NCBI RefSeq assembly: GCF_020382885.2
Contig: NC_058502.1
Location: 6,643,501 to 6,707,500, forward strand
From: Scatophagus argus
Taxonomy: Eukaryota; Chordata; Actinopteri; Scatophagidae
DNA: 64,000 nt
Reading direction: 5' to 3'
This document shows positions 24,694 through 38,546 of the stretch, piece after piece (the stretch's first letter is position 1; each line of letters starts with the position of its first letter). A model generated the notes under the pieces. It ran no database searches. It saw only the letters and a list, made by a program, of their open reading frames with translations, and was not told the origin of the DNA. Position numbers and translations under genes: made by a program.

Positions 24694-27348
24694 AGAGCCT
24701 GTTCATCTATCTTGTAAATCAGCGAGGGCTCCTCAGAGTGCACTATAGGTACCACTATGTTAGTAAATAAAATCTTTTTGGGGTTTTGACTACTTTTATC
24801 ACACAATGCAATTGTTAAAAAGTATCTGTAAGCTGCTGACAGTGCAATGTTATTATCATGACCAAAGTTATGTTCACACGCTCACTGAGTTTTGAGCCTT
24901 TCATATGTGACTTTCTTGTCTGACGAGAGGACCACAAAGGCCTGAGAAGCTCAACTTGGACTGCTCCCAGGTGGCCTAAAAAGTCTCACACAGAACAGGA
25001 GCTCATTCAGGAATCTCTGTGTTTGTGAAGCTGCTTCAGGCGATTCAGATTTTGGATTGTAAAGCCAAAGAGCTAATCAGGCCTCAGTGACCCTCAAGAC
25101 CTAAAACCAACTACCCTAATCTGGTTATGTAACCTCCCCCTAAAGACACAGGATCACTAGCAAACACCCCTGGATCCTTGGGAACCGTTTCCCACATGTT
25201 TAGCCTTAATGGAGATTCAGTTCCTCACATCTACAGCATCAGCTGGCCTGATCCGTTCAAATCGCTGCTAAATCACAGACCAAACTAGCTATTAGACTAC
25301 TGTACTTCTTCTTTATGGAGGCTATACTCACAGCAGTATTTGACTCAGACTATGGTCACTTGAGAAAATTGCACCGTACTTTTCTGAAAAAAAAGCGGGC
25401 GAGAGGTTAATCTCCTGTGAAGTTAAATTATGTGAAACTTACTCAAGTGAACCTTGGGAGGTGCGGGGATTTTCTTTATGTGGGTCAGGCCATGCCTCAT
25501 AGATTAACACAGAAAGAGTGAGGTTACATTGAAAGTCTTTCCATGTGTGTGTGCGTGTGTGTAGTGTTTGTGAAAAGTGACATTTTGCACCCACAGCCTA
25601 TTATGAAGAATTTCAGCATTCATCAGAAATTCCACTGGCCCTTGGTTGTGTAACTGGGTCATTGAGTTACTCTCCAACCCACCCAGTGAAGTCTCTGCAC
25701 AGCACCAAGTGAGCCCAGAGCATGTGAGGGGAATCCATTTCTACAGCCAGGTGTGAAGGGGTGAGCCAAAGGTGGAGCAAAAGGAGATGGATGTTGGGAT
25801 GGAGGAAGGGTGGGATCTGACAGGATTGCCCTCATGGGGAGGGCTTGGTGTGGAGGTGGACAGCAAACATCTGGCAGACATAATTTAGAGACTAAATTCA
25901 CACATCTATTTAATGTGGGAGGAGAAACTGTCAGACAAAGTGCAGAAACACGAGCACTGATTAAATTTCTTGAGTTTATTCGCCGGATAACCCGCACCCT
26001 GATGAAGATATCTGCTTTTATTTTGCAGTCCATTTAATCACATTCCTGCAGTAGACGTTTTCGATCCATGGTGTAAAGTCAAAGACGAGTTTGTTTCGTG
26101 GAAAAACCTTGAGGAAGACCAGATGATACATTTGCCTGGTTGTTTACTTTCGATTGCTAATCCCAGTATGTATAAATCACACCGGACCTTTCATGAGTTG
26201 AGGAGCTCTGCTATTAAAAGCTGAGCGCATGACTGACGCTGCCGCTGCAGTTGTTGCTGTTGGGAGGTTTCCAACACGGTTTGTTTCCTCATGTACCTCG
26301 GCACTCTTGTCCTTGACTGATCTGATGACTGGATCAGGTGATAACTGGCTTCCCTTCTGTTACCTTATTTATACAGTGTGGTTTACCAAATGATGTCAGC
26401 CAAGAACATGAAGGGAAATTGAGATGCACATTTGTGAAATATCACATTTCTCTCATGTGCTTAGTATTTTTTTTCTACTCCTCCTCTATTTTGATAATTC
26501 TAACAATTTAACTTGCGCTATGCAAAATAACCGGCTCGTCGATGCCAAACTTAAAAAGTTACAAAAACAGTCAGCATTATAACACTCCTTCAGATTATGC
26601 CCCAGATAGATAGATTCATATTATCCACCTGCAGTCTTTACTTGTGGAGGAGCCAACTCTTTTATCGGCCAACAAATGTTTTTAATCAGTGTATCTGCAA
26701 AGTTACATATTTGCAAAATGTTCACTGACAATGTTGGACCAGTTCATGCTTTCTCACAGTACTTTATCTGCTCAAAGCACGATACAAAAGATCACAGTGT
26801 TGATTTAAGACTGACAAAGTCAAATCGGTGACCTGAACCATGTTTTTTCTTCATTAATATTTAATCAAAATGAGTGTCTCGCTAACCTTAATCAAAGTTT
26901 GTTCCCTAAACCAAATGACTCAGGATGCAAACAAATGGTCACCCATACTCACCAAAACGCAACACTTTCTTTTATCAAAAAGGCGAAAACAATAGAAAAT
27001 GTCACCAGTCAAATCCAGGTTGCATTTACATTTCATTTCAAACATGTAATTTATTTATATTTCAGCTGTATGATGCTTGCTCAGTAAATGATGTTTGGAC
27101 TGATGTAGTTAAGGCCCTGTTTTGGTGCATCTCCTTTCTGCCCTGTTGGACTATCAGCACAAGTGCTGATGCAGAGCCAGTAAGTAGTTCAACGTATGAA
27201 AGACCCGTTGACTGTGCCCCGTCTCTCTGACCCAGTATCTGGCTTTGGATTCTGTCGCATGCTTTAAAAGGATTATGACCTGGAGGTTTATTTGTAAAAA
27301 TCCAAAGTAACCACCTGGCCTGTTATTTGTCGGAATCTGGATCAGTCA

Positions 27349-27350
<2 letters not shown>
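24694..27350. other. Gene-free interval
   Basis: Open frames here (for example 25659-26033 on the minus strand) show no family motif, no splice partners and no conserved domain. I see only AT-rich spacer with short low-complexity patches. Confidence 0.5.

Positions 27351-27385
<35 letters not shown>
27351..27385. repeat. (CA)17 microsatellite
   Basis: A pure CA run immediately before a GC-richer stretch (27386-27800). Confidence 0.95.
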
Positions 27386-27386
<1 letters not shown>

Positions 27387-27516
27387 GGAGCCACTCTGTG
27401 CCAGCTGCAGGACTGCGGAGCGTTGAGCTTTGCTGCAGAATGACGGACCGATGCTGTTGACTGCGAGCCGACGTGCTGCTCAAATGTGAGGGCATCGCAG
27501 GCTCGTTTGCGTGAGG
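27386..27516 (+). other. Possible non-coding first exon (remote 5' exon)
   Basis: A GC- and CpG-richer stretch ends in GTGAGG|GTAAGTCT, a near-ideal donor with GT at 27517-27518. No coding frame matches a known protein. One explanation is an alternative 5' non-coding exon of slc29a1, about 18 kb upstream; another is an unannotated non-coding RNA. The call rests only on composition and the donor. Confidence 0.2.
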
Positions 27517-28030
27517 GTAAGTCTGTGTTTCTCTCGTGATAGAAAGTGGAGGATGGTGTCCAGACGAGGTAGGCTGTGCGCGTTGCTATTCTCTGCTGGG
27601 CGATTCGGTTACTGCACATGTGTAGTTTATAGCCGATTCTGTGGAGCGACTGAAGCTTCAGCAGAAACGACGACAAGGTCAAATGGTCACAGAGTCGCAG
27701 TGCGCTGCATGGACGTGACGAGGGGGCACATCTCAGCACCCAGAGTGCGCCAGCTGATGTGGGGCACTGCTGATAGCTGTGATATCAGACTACATGCATG
27801 TGTGCTGCTGCATGCTTTAAATACTGACGAATGAAAACATCTCTCTCTGTCCATAATCCTGCGTGCATGTTGTTATAGCTGCAGAAGAAGTTGAAAGGGG
27901 ACCTCGCTTTGGACCCCGAGTTGATGTGGGTCAGAGGTCGAGTCTTGTACACAGTCTGAGTTGAGGCAACACAGCAGGCGACAGTGTGAGAATATAGGTC
28001 CTCCTCACACACACTCACACGCACTCACAC

Positions 28031-28046
28031 ACAGCAGGGGGCAGCA
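28031..28046 (+). promoter_or_regulatory. CTCF-like motif
   Basis: ACAGCAGGGGGCAGCA has the full AGGGGGCAG core. It is the same orientation and core as the motif at 20301-20316. It is a motif match only. Confidence 0.4.
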
Positions 28047-29069
28047 TGAAAGAGACCCCAGTGAGCTAAAAACCACTATATCATGTAAACACTTGGTACT
28101 ATGTTTTCACACACACACATTTCAAGCCGCTCTCTCCTCAGTGTGCTTGATATAATGTTGGTGGAGTGTGTTTGATAACATTTGAGGCAGCTTGCTTATC
28201 AGCGGCCCTGCGCCTTCGATAAAGCTGTTCTTCTCACAGTGATAAGCTGTTCTGGTAGGCGCACAAAGAAGAGAAAGTTCAAGATGCTCAGCTCAGCTCC
28301 AGATGCTGTTCAATGCTCGTGCTGAAACATTCATCCGTAAGCAAGTAGTTGATCTTTAGAAGATTAACAGATCTGAACTTTTGTTTAGACAAAATAGAAA
28401 TTTCCAAGACAAGCCGATGGGCCTTTTGTCCTAATTTTCCTTTTATTTAAAGACTGAAATAATTCAGGGGGTCTTCAGCAGTTTAGTCTGCCCACCTGTA
28501 GAGTTGGGGAGACTCACAAGACACAGATTTTAAAAATCATTAGTCTCCTATGTGTGCAACTAATTAGTGGTATCTTCTCATCAGGCCCTCCCTGCCTGCT
28601 AGATGTCCCTGTGTTTCGATCCGCAAACCTCCAGTTTTGAGTGTTAAGGCTTTATGTGACATCACTATGACATCATAGTGAGTTATTTTGTCAGACGTTA
28701 CGAAGCTCCTCCCACTGTTTCCACAGGCCGTGAAGTCTCTGTTACTAGAAAACTGATTTCCCATTTCATCAGTTATTCAGGGAAGCAGTTTCTAGATGTC
28801 AAAGTGCATAGAAACTGTAACTGACATCATGGGATAGAAGTCAGGCTCGATTATAATTAGAAAGCTTTGTCTGCAAGAACCTTACAGGTCTAACAGGTCT
28901 AAGTGTGTAACATGCTGCAATGGAGTCAGACCAGGTGACCAGGATTGTCAGTTGTTGTTTTTACAAGCAGACGCCCTCTGGCACACAAGGTCACGAATAC
29001 TGATGAATCAAAGAGACTTACTGAAGGAAAAGTAAGAAGCGGGGAAGCAGACGAGAGCAGACTGTGAGT

Positions 29070-29270
29070 TTGTCTATTGACTATTTTTTAAATTATCTGA
29101 TTAATAGTTTAGTCTATAAAATGTCCAGATAATGAAAAATGTCCTTCACAAGTTTCTGGAGCTCAAGATGTTGCCTTCAAAGTGTTTATTTTGTCTGACC
29201 AAAACTCTGTCCAAAGACATTCATTTAATAATGGTATAAAACAGGAAAACATAGAAAAGCCTCAGAAGCT
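29070..29270 (+). repeat. Fish interspersed repeat (ATTAATCGATTAGTC-type)
   Basis: TAGTCTATAAAATGTCCAGA, then TGTCTGACCAAAACTCTGTC and a later AGAAGCTGGGAC segment follow the same order as the copy at 16218-16420. Confidence 0.5.
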
Positions 29271-29439
29271 GGGACCTCTGTCCATCTGTCTGTCTGTCCT
29301 TGGACGACCGTTCGTGCAGTCAACTTCACACTTGGCTGGTGTGGTCCTGAAGACTCCAGGAAGTGTATTGTTTAGCCTGACATAATTTGGCCACAGGCAT
29401 CCATAACAGAGGCAAAGCATCCAGCCCTTTCTGAACAAT

Positions 29440-29705
29440 CACTGCACTGGTTTAGACATTCATGGCTGCCACACGATGACTTTTCCTCTCAGCTGTTGGA
29501 TGGGCGGACATGAAATTCTTGTCCCCCTGAGGATGAACCAGTTTGGTGATCCGTGTGACCAAATACCTGCACAACCCATAGCATTCCCGTCGGCCTCAGC
29601 TGCATTTTGTTATTAGTGTTATTAGCGTGCTACCATGCTAAGCTAAGGTGTTAGCATGTTGGATTGGTGATTTGATGGTTTAGCTCAAAGTACCAGGGTG
29701 AACAA
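29440..29705 (+). repeat. Fish interspersed repeat (GGATGGGCGGACATGAAATT / TTAGCATG type)
   Basis: TGTTGGATGGGCGGACATGA, GAGGATGAACCAGTTTGGTG, CATGCTAAGCTAAGGTGTTA and TTTAGCTCAAAGTACCAGGG appear in the order of a widespread percomorph repeat. It is diverged and non-coding. A further piece of the ATTAATCGATTAGTC-type repeat follows at 29712-29790. Confidence 0.6.
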
Positions 29706-32700
29706 GTATGTTGTTTGACTAATCATCTAATAATCAATTCATCATTCATCAAAATTATTTTATTCTTTGTCAGTTTTCTATCAGTTAATGGTTTCAGCAC
29801 TTGATATTTTGCTGCTTGTGTGTGTGTGTGGTCTGTCCAACCTCGTAATTTATTATCAGTTTTTATGCTCTCACATGTAAACTGATCTGAGGCCCAAATG
29901 GTGGAGGAAAGGAAGGAGAAATGGAGGTTAGAATCCAGAGATTTCCTGTGGTTGTCCAAAAGAAAATGCTGATATAAAACATCCCATAAGGGAAAATACT
30001 TTGAGCGTATTTTTTCAGAAAATAATTGTTGCTGCAGCACAGTTTAGATAAACACACTGGAATGTGGCCTCATTAACTTTCCATTAGTAGATAAGCTTAG
30101 GTTTGTTTTAACATCTCAAAAAAAACCTATAATTTATACACACAAGTTTGTTGCATTTAGAGGAGGCGAGTTTTATTTATCACACTGTAAAATAAAAGCA
30201 GCATATTTCATAATAAAAGAAAAATGTGAAAGTGTTGTAATACTGATGGAAGACCGAAAGGCATTTTTTTCCATCAGGGGATAATCTTACATAACTTCCC
30301 CATGTTGGTTCAGGGAAACTCCTTGGAATAATCTCAAACATATGTTTGGCATTTTAAACTTTCACATAACTTTAGAACATCAACATTTTTTGCCAGCAGT
30401 TTCATATTTACTGCTGTACACGTAGTGGAAAGCAATAAACATGAAAGTGAGCAGCCAAAAAGTGAACTGCCTCCAATGAAGTGAAGTATGAAGTAAAGAA
30501 CTTTTTAAACAGCTCTGCTAATCCTCTGTGACTTCATACTAAAACAAAGGGGGCTAACTGATTCGAGAAGAACAATTTTACAAATAATTAAATGTCTGAA
30601 TGCAGTTTTGCAGAATTGTCATCAAACATCAAGGTTTTTGTCTGTCGATTGGCAAAAAGCAATCACATTCCCATGTATTCATGATGCTGGACGATTCTAC
30701 AAAACTGCGTTCAGTGTTGCTACTTCTTTCTATTACTATTTTCAGTGCCAATATTTTAGGGCTAATGTTCTGTTTGGGGTCCTGGAGACCTCTGGGTCTT
30801 CTTTGGTAACTGAAACAACTTTTAGACACCTTTTGTCCCTGAGATACTCAAAGACTGTTCCCAATTCTGTGAGAATTTCTCAGAAACATGATTCTCTGTA
30901 TCTGTGGTTGATGTGGGCGGTACTTAGCGCTGCCCATCCCTAATTCCAAATGAGTTTGTTGGGATTCCAGTTATTGGAGTTTGAAAGCAGTTTGTTCATA
31001 AGAGGTCTAACAGAGGAGGGTTCAGATGAACTAGAGCTTCGGTCGCACTTTTGGCACAAGGCAAAGTTAATACATCATATGTTACGCTTTGGCCCTCTTC
31101 TGTAAGTGATGGTTCATCATGCTGGCAAAGTTTGGAGCTTGTCTTGTTCGGTCTGTGTTATGAAGGTATTATTGTTCGTGTAGCTTTACTGGCGTCTGAT
31201 CTTGATGTGAATTTGGTAAGTCTGCTGTTCAGTATAAAGTCAGCTTTTAAATTACAGGGAGAGGGAGATGTATAATTGTAGTTTTTGGGACCATTGTTGC
31301 ACTTGTTGACAGAGCTTAGTGGTGTTGCCTTAAACTGTTTATCCAAAAGAGCCACTCGAAAAACATGTAGATATGGATAAAATATAGTCTTTCACTGTGA
31401 ATGAAAAGAAGGGAAACCAGGCAGGCAAAGAAAGAAAGAAAGGCAATTTCACACATGAATTCATTTTCACATATTGCAGTCCGTACTTTGTTTGGAGTTG
31501 GCCTTTCACACATGGAGCACAAAGCCGCAGATTGTTGGTTTCAGACGTGTTCTCACCAACTGGAAATACTCCATTTAGTTTAGGCAAGAGGTGGTGCCTG
31601 CGTAGGATGTGCAGGAGGAGGAAGAGGAGGACTCATTCCTAATGGTGACTGTTTCTGGGCATATCTGCAGCATCAACGCACGAGAGGAAAGCAATCTGTA
31701 GGCTGGCAGAAAAGCATGTGAAACAGCTACGCTCTGGGCAACATCATCAACTTGCCCGCCCGTTCGCTCGCTGAGATTCCTCCAGACAATGACCTGTTTG
31801 ATTCACACGTGCTCAAACAGAGGCCTGCTGATTTGGACATAGAGCTCCTCTGGTCGATATCAGGTTGGCAGTGCATGTGTGAAAGGAAAGAAGGCATTGG
31901 GGGCCAAGAAAGAAAGGCAGCCGTCCAAGATGCAAGCGAGCCGATGAAGCGTCTGGACCGCTTAGTGAGGAACACATAAGCGACAGGAAACAGTTGGAAA
32001 TAGACCAGTATATGTATTGCAGGCGCAATGAGGTAGGTGGGAACAGGTGATCACGTGGGGGAGGTAGTCAGGTAGTGGCAGGAGCAGGGGTTATTGTAGG
32101 AGAGGACACAAATGAATAATAAAGAATCAGGCAAATACTCCTGCTTTGGAATGTTTTCTAAAAAAAGAAAGAAAAGAAAAGAAAAGACCAGTCAGGGATG
32201 ATGTTGATGTTGGGACGTATCTGGGACATTTGTGCCGCGTTGAGAAGGAGCTGCGACAGCACAGACCGAGTCGATGAAACAAAACGTTTCTAACCTAAGC
32301 TAAAGATTCGGACGAGTCAGACACAGAAAGAAAGTCATTGATGGAGGTAAAGCATGTGTGTGTTTGTCCTACAAGCGCTGATTCAGCTGAACACAGTCGA
32401 GATATTGAAGCCAGAGGAAGAAAGTAGCTGCACTAAATTACCTTCGAGTCTTCAAGCTCCACTGGACTGGCCTTATTGCATTATTTTCAAGATGACCACA
32501 CTCCTCAAGGCCTTCCAGACATTTTAATTTAATTCCCTTGTTCGTTTTGAATGCATGTATTGTTAAATTAGCTTAGTAAAGCTTTTTTTTTTTTTGGCTA
32601 CCTTTTATTGAACATTGACACTGCAAGCTGAAGATATATGGTAATTTAATCAATCAATATGCACAGTGTGAAGTGTGATATTATCACACCCTTATTTGTG

Positions 32701-33234
32701 GAGTGCATGTGTATCTATGTGTTGGATGAACACACAAAAATCGCATCAAAAACACTGTTTCCTAACGTTCGGCTCCTTTGTCAGCCTGTTTATGGCTCTC
32801 TTTAAATACCAAGTGCTGGCAGGTTTCCACAACTGAAGTTTCAGATTTGATTGTACCTTATGAGGACACTGCAGGCGTGCAGTGACTGTGACAGCACCAT
32901 GAAAGTGATGAAGCCGCGTCTGAAATGCAGTCATTGCACTTGAAATCAACTTGTGACATTTTTTTGTATAAAAATTAAAATATTTTCACAGTAATATTAT
33001 AACGTAGGGTGTTTTTGGTCTTTAGAAATGTGGAACCGAACATTTCCATCATCTGTGACGTGTTTCACACTCTGTTGCTGGGACATGCATGTGGCAGATG
33101 CGTCTTACTTCATCATGTGAGTGTCACGATGCCATGTGGTCCATCGGTGGGATCTGCTAACACCCTCTGAAATTACTTCATTCTTTACAACAACAGCCAA
33201 ACCCTGGAAACAAAACAAGGTTTGATAAATGCAC

Positions 33235-33236
<2 letters not shown>

Positions 33237-33282
<46 letters not shown>
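33237..33282. repeat. (CA)23 microsatellite
   Basis: A pure CA run of 46 bases, the longest dinucleotide tract in the window. Confidence 0.95.
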
Positions 33283-33285
<3 letters not shown>

Positions 33286-36200
33286 TTTTGCACCAAATTT
33301 GTAGAGGTGGCTTGCAGACATGGCTTATTAGACTTCTTCTCATTAACATCTCCTTTGCCCTTCTTTTGGTTTGGAGTACCTTTTAAGGTGGCACATCATC
33401 TTGCACATTTAGCATTTTTATTAGCACATGCAATTTGGTGTCTAAGTGTCATTTCTAGCATAGCTCGACCCACCTTCAGACACAAATTATCTTTAGACTC
33501 TGGTTAAGGCATATACACCCATGACCTATGGGTGTGGGCATATAGTACTGTAAAATTTTAAAGCATTTTATCATAAATGCTTCATATAAATGCATTTCGA
33601 CAACAAGCTGAAACTTGCTGTAAAAGGCGAGCTGTAGATTCGTTGCTACAAGCAACACCTTTCAGATAGTTTTCATACATTATCATTTGATATGACTGGC
33701 ACATTGGTATTGAGTTGTTACAAAAATACTGAACTAAAGGTTTTAATTGGAGATAATGAAGGATAGTCCATATTTAAAACTGTTTTCAACCAAACAACCA
33801 ATGGACTAACTGACCCCTAAAATAAAAAAATATCACTGTATTATTGTTATTAAATTATTTTTCTTTCTGTATAAGCCCTGTTGAACAGTAATAACCTCGA
33901 GTATTGTCTCTGTTGACCTGATGGCTTCAACAGATGGCCTACAGGATCCTCTGGAGAGTCCAGCAAATAAGAAGAGCGTGTTGCAAACAGTCAACGTTTA
34001 ATGGTCTAGTATCAGTAAAGCTGGAAAATTAGCCTGGTGCCGTCTCACGCAGTAATAGAGGGAGAACAATTGAGTAATGGGTTTCAAATGGGCAAACAGG
34101 ATGTTAAATGGACATAACCACGCCATAGAAAACATGGTAATGGCAGCGCTCCAGAATCTTAAAAACAAAAAAAAGAAAGAAGACCTTGCCCTCAATTACC
34201 TTTCTGTGGTTATTTTCGTCATCAGGCTGGGCAACAGGATGGCTGACGGCCCCTGATAACTTAAAAGGATGGACCAGGATGATCTTTTAACAGGCCGACA
34301 AACAGACAAAAATCACTGAAGGGTAGCTGTGTCGACGGCCGTGAGCTGATTTTACACAGGACCTGAAGTATTTTAACAGCTGAGACTGTCAGCGGGGAAT
34401 TCAGTTTACATGAATTGCTTTAACAGATGATATTACGTGTGCAGTAACATTCCTGCACAAAAATATATCAGGATGCATGCAAACACACATGCATGAACAC
34501 AGGACTTGTGGGAAATTTTACATGCAGTGCACAAGTCTTATGTCATCAGCAAAAGAATGAGCTGACAGACATGAAATGAACACCACACATGCATACATGC
34601 TGCTACAGAATACACCATGATAAACAACAGCACAACAACCAATGAAATTAAACTACTTATCACTTAAGAAATAAGCCAGTTTATTCACAAATATGAATAG
34701 GACAATCTGTAAAAATAAGACAGCTAATGCAGGGTTATCAAGATGATCTCGCATGACTTTTTGCAGCGTCTCATCTAAAACCTCTTTGCTGTTTTGTTGT
34801 ATTGAAAAAAAATTGTAAATGAAATCAAGGCCACAAATTGAAATTGTGATTGTATACAGAACCAGCCTATAACTAAATAATCAAGTTACAATGACTTTCA
34901 AACTTTTAACATGCAACAGAAGCTCAGCGATGTTTAGTATTTTAATTCACCGTTCAAAACCCAAAATATTCAGGGTGTATAACCTGCTCTCTCCTGTTTA
35001 AATAGTGTTTCATCCAACTTTATTGAGTCATTTTTAAGTTTAATCATTCAAGTGTATGGGGCTCCAGTGCAGAGTGCTGTCTATGCTAACGGTGACAGCC
35101 AGAGATAAGCCTCATATGAATGAGCGCAGTCCATCGATAGATCCACATTATTCACACACCAGCTGTAATAAAGAGATATAATTAAGTCTTTTAAGCAGCT
35201 TTCTTGAACAAGTTAAGAAAACTATAGCTATGGCGATGATGTTGGCTCAGGAACTTCTGTTCAAACGCAGCATCCAACAGAGCCTTTCCAACTGTTTATA
35301 CGAACCAGAACAAAGGCAAGTAATGAAAAAGTCAGGTCACCATTAAAGCATCCACTGACTTGCAACTGAAGTAATTTACAGGCCTTACCAAACACAGAAG
35401 CATAACACAAATGTAATACAAAACATTCAAAAAAAATCCAAACCAAATAAGTCCATAACTTTATTCTGCACACACAAGATTTTGAGCAGCCTAAATGATG
35501 GAGATTTTATATTTCCTATGAGTATCTAAACAGGAGGAGGAGGAGGTGGCTGAAAGTAAAACTATGCTTGACTGAGACTGGTGATCTAACAATAAGTGTC
35601 ATAAATTGCCACCAGGGCACACATTCAAATAAATGAAGACCCAGACTTCTCAGCTAATGATGAAAACCACCTGTTGTGATATCAAAAATATCAAAAATGC
35701 AGCCTGCGTAGACTGCAGTGGTTTTCTGCCCACATGAGTACGTGTGGATTTAACCTTTAACACCAACCCTGTCATCAGGACAACGCCGCCACAACGCCAC
35801 GCATGTTGAATTCGAGCGTAACAGCAGAGGAATGCAGAAATGAAAGGAATGCACGCTCACACAATCGTCCTCCTCATGTGCCGAACAGAATCTGAACTGT
35901 TAACGGGGAATGATTTCTCGATTTCGTGAGCAGGAGAAGAATAGCAACTCACTGTCGTCCAAAGTAATTGATGTGAAATTTGCTTCAAGGTCCCGTTTCT
36001 CATTTATGTCATGTGAATGGGGGCACTTGTTTGACATTTCTGAAAAGCACAATGAGGTTATTGATAAATGAGGAAACACAAAAGATGTTATCGAGCCTTA
36101 TTTACAGAGCAAGAACCTACAAACTAGTGATGGACACATCTGGAATTCAGAGAGTTAAACATTATAGGTTAATAAATCAAAATATATTTTTTAGATACGT

Positions 36201-38527
36201 TTGAGGACACAATTTTAGATTTTGAGTGATTTTTGTGGTTGTAGAGAAGACTGTGAGCAGGACAAATGCAGAATTCTGGGAGTAATGCTTAATGGTTTTT
36301 GAATCCCATAATGGACTGTCTCAAACTTGGCTCTGGTCTTTGAATGCACCACTGGATTGAGAGGAATGTGTTGTCCTTGCAGCAGCAGATTTGTGGATCA
36401 TCCATCGTGACAGGGATTTCATACTAGTGCGTGACCCTTGCAGACCACTCACACTCTGCTGGGAATTTCAAGAGGCTACGAAGGTAAAGATGAGGAGGGA
36501 TTTCACTCTCACGGACCTCCCCGAGGAGGCTTTTCTTTGTTTACCTGTCTTCGTTGCTTCAGTCCAAACTTTAATCCTCAAAAATGGAGCCAGGCCTCGA
36601 AATTCTTAATCCCGAATGGGATTTACTTCACTCTCTCTCTGCGTCTCCTGAGCCATTCAGGGGTTGAAGAGGCCATCTATTGGAATTCCCTTTTCTACCT
36701 TTGTCCTCTTAAATCTCAGTATGGGGTCAGAAAGTCACTTCCATCCCATTCATGGCATGCCCTCCTCCTCTCCCTGAGCTCGCCTCTTATGCCACAGACT
36801 TCACAGGATATTCTCAAATTAGACATGCGTGATGTTTATTTGCTCATAAACTTGTGTTCTAAAAATGGGATGAGGGGGAACTTTCCAGGGTCAGTGGGAA
36901 GTGAAGGAGTTGATGACATAAGATCTTTGCATGACAATAGAAATGTCTACAACACCTCGACATAAAGAGGCCACTGAATGTTCTTCCAGGTTCTTCTTGA
37001 GTTACTATGGAGAAATACAGGTTTCCTATCTGGTTGATTTGGCTTATTTTTCAGATGTCGCAGGCCGATCACAGGTGTTTTGTGGCAGATATTTTGTCAG
37101 ACAGGTGCCTCGTAGAAATCAGTTAGTGGCTAACCACCTCGAGCACCTGAATGCACCTGTGAGCTACAGTTGAGACTGTTTTAACTGTTGGCAGCTCACT
37201 TATTCATTTATCTTCATTATGTGCAGTCATTGTCATGTTGTCCTCTCTCTTTTCCATTTTCTAAGTTTCACCGCTTCCTTTTTCCTCCCTCTCTTATTTT
37301 TTTTCTCCATGAAAAGAAACAAAACACAAAACCCAGTCAAGTCTGTCCTCTGCTGAACTAAGAGACTCTTGACTGACTTTCCTGCCTTGGGCTACACAAG
37401 CCAGTAAACAAGCCTCAGAGAAATGCAGACAGTAGAGACAAAGAGAGAGAGACATATGTACTACAGGAAATAAAGACTTTTGCATGGCCACTGATGGAGA
37501 TTAAGTGTTGTTTTGTGCCTTCGCATAACCCCGAGAGAGACAGTGGTCGCTCAGTCCTCAGCCTTACTGGGTTTGTGTTTGTGAGGAAGCAGCCAGTCTA
37601 GCACTGCTTCACACATGGTTTCTGTCCATAACCACAGCAAGCTTTTTTTAGACAGGGGGGAGACAGGGTGTGGATGACTGTGTACCTACCACGACTATAT
37701 GAGCAAACAACAGAGACCAATGCTTAGTGTGTCCACACTCACTTACGGCACAAAAACAGACCAAAAACTGCGCCCCGGCACGACGGTTCAGACAGGCCCA
37801 AGTGTTAGGATGAAATCATACATTGGTGTCAGTCCTCGCAGACACTTAAGAAAACAATCTGTACTCTAAAAGCAATAGAAGAGAGCACTGCAGCGTGTCT
37901 CTTTTCAGCCAGATTTACGGCAAGGCATTGTGTTGGGTAACAGCATCAATTAATTATCAGGATTGTGATCCTGACTGATTTACAGCACGACAATGTGAAT
38001 TAAGTCCACATGTTTCAGTCATTCGTTTAATCTCATTTAACAAACAATAATTTGATATTTCTGAATGCTTTTTGTTCATAGAAAACTCTTGCTTTTATGT
38101 CTTTCTTCCAAGCTCCCTTATAGGCATTTGACCAGGGATCTGTTTGCTTTGCCTTTGCATTAGGAAAAAAAAACCCCACTGTGGTTAGGTGTGAATGGTG
38201 CAGAGATGACATGATTCACAGTGCAGTAAGAAAACAGCTCCTCTCATGGCTGTTTGCACTAAATGTTTTCCTGTACAGTCAATGTTTTTAGTTGTGGTAT
38301 TTTCAACCTTTTTCACTGCTCCAGTAATATCGGACATGACGTCTCGACTGTGCGATTCAGCTGCCAGCTGCAAATTAGTTCCAGCAGTTTTCTGTCACAC
38401 AAACAAAGCAAATCACACAGCGAAAAAGAAATGTGTCTCCTAAATAAGAGAATGACTGTATTCATTTCTTTTTCCTCTACATGATATGATATATACAGTG
38501 AGACATATAGCACACCATGATAGAGTT

Positions 38528-38546
38528 TATATATATATATATATAT
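38528..38546. repeat. (AT)n microsatellite
   Basis: A short pure TA run. Confidence 0.9.

Noticed and set aside
25659..26033. 124-codon minus-strand open frame, Pro-rich
   Set aside because: No family match; the Pro-rich part is the antisense of a GGAGG/GGTGG-rich stretch.
36438..36965. 175-codon plus-strand open frame, the longest unexplained one
   Set aside because: No recognisable motif, no hydrophobic or charged domain pattern, no splice partners and no promoter signal. I could not support it as a gene.
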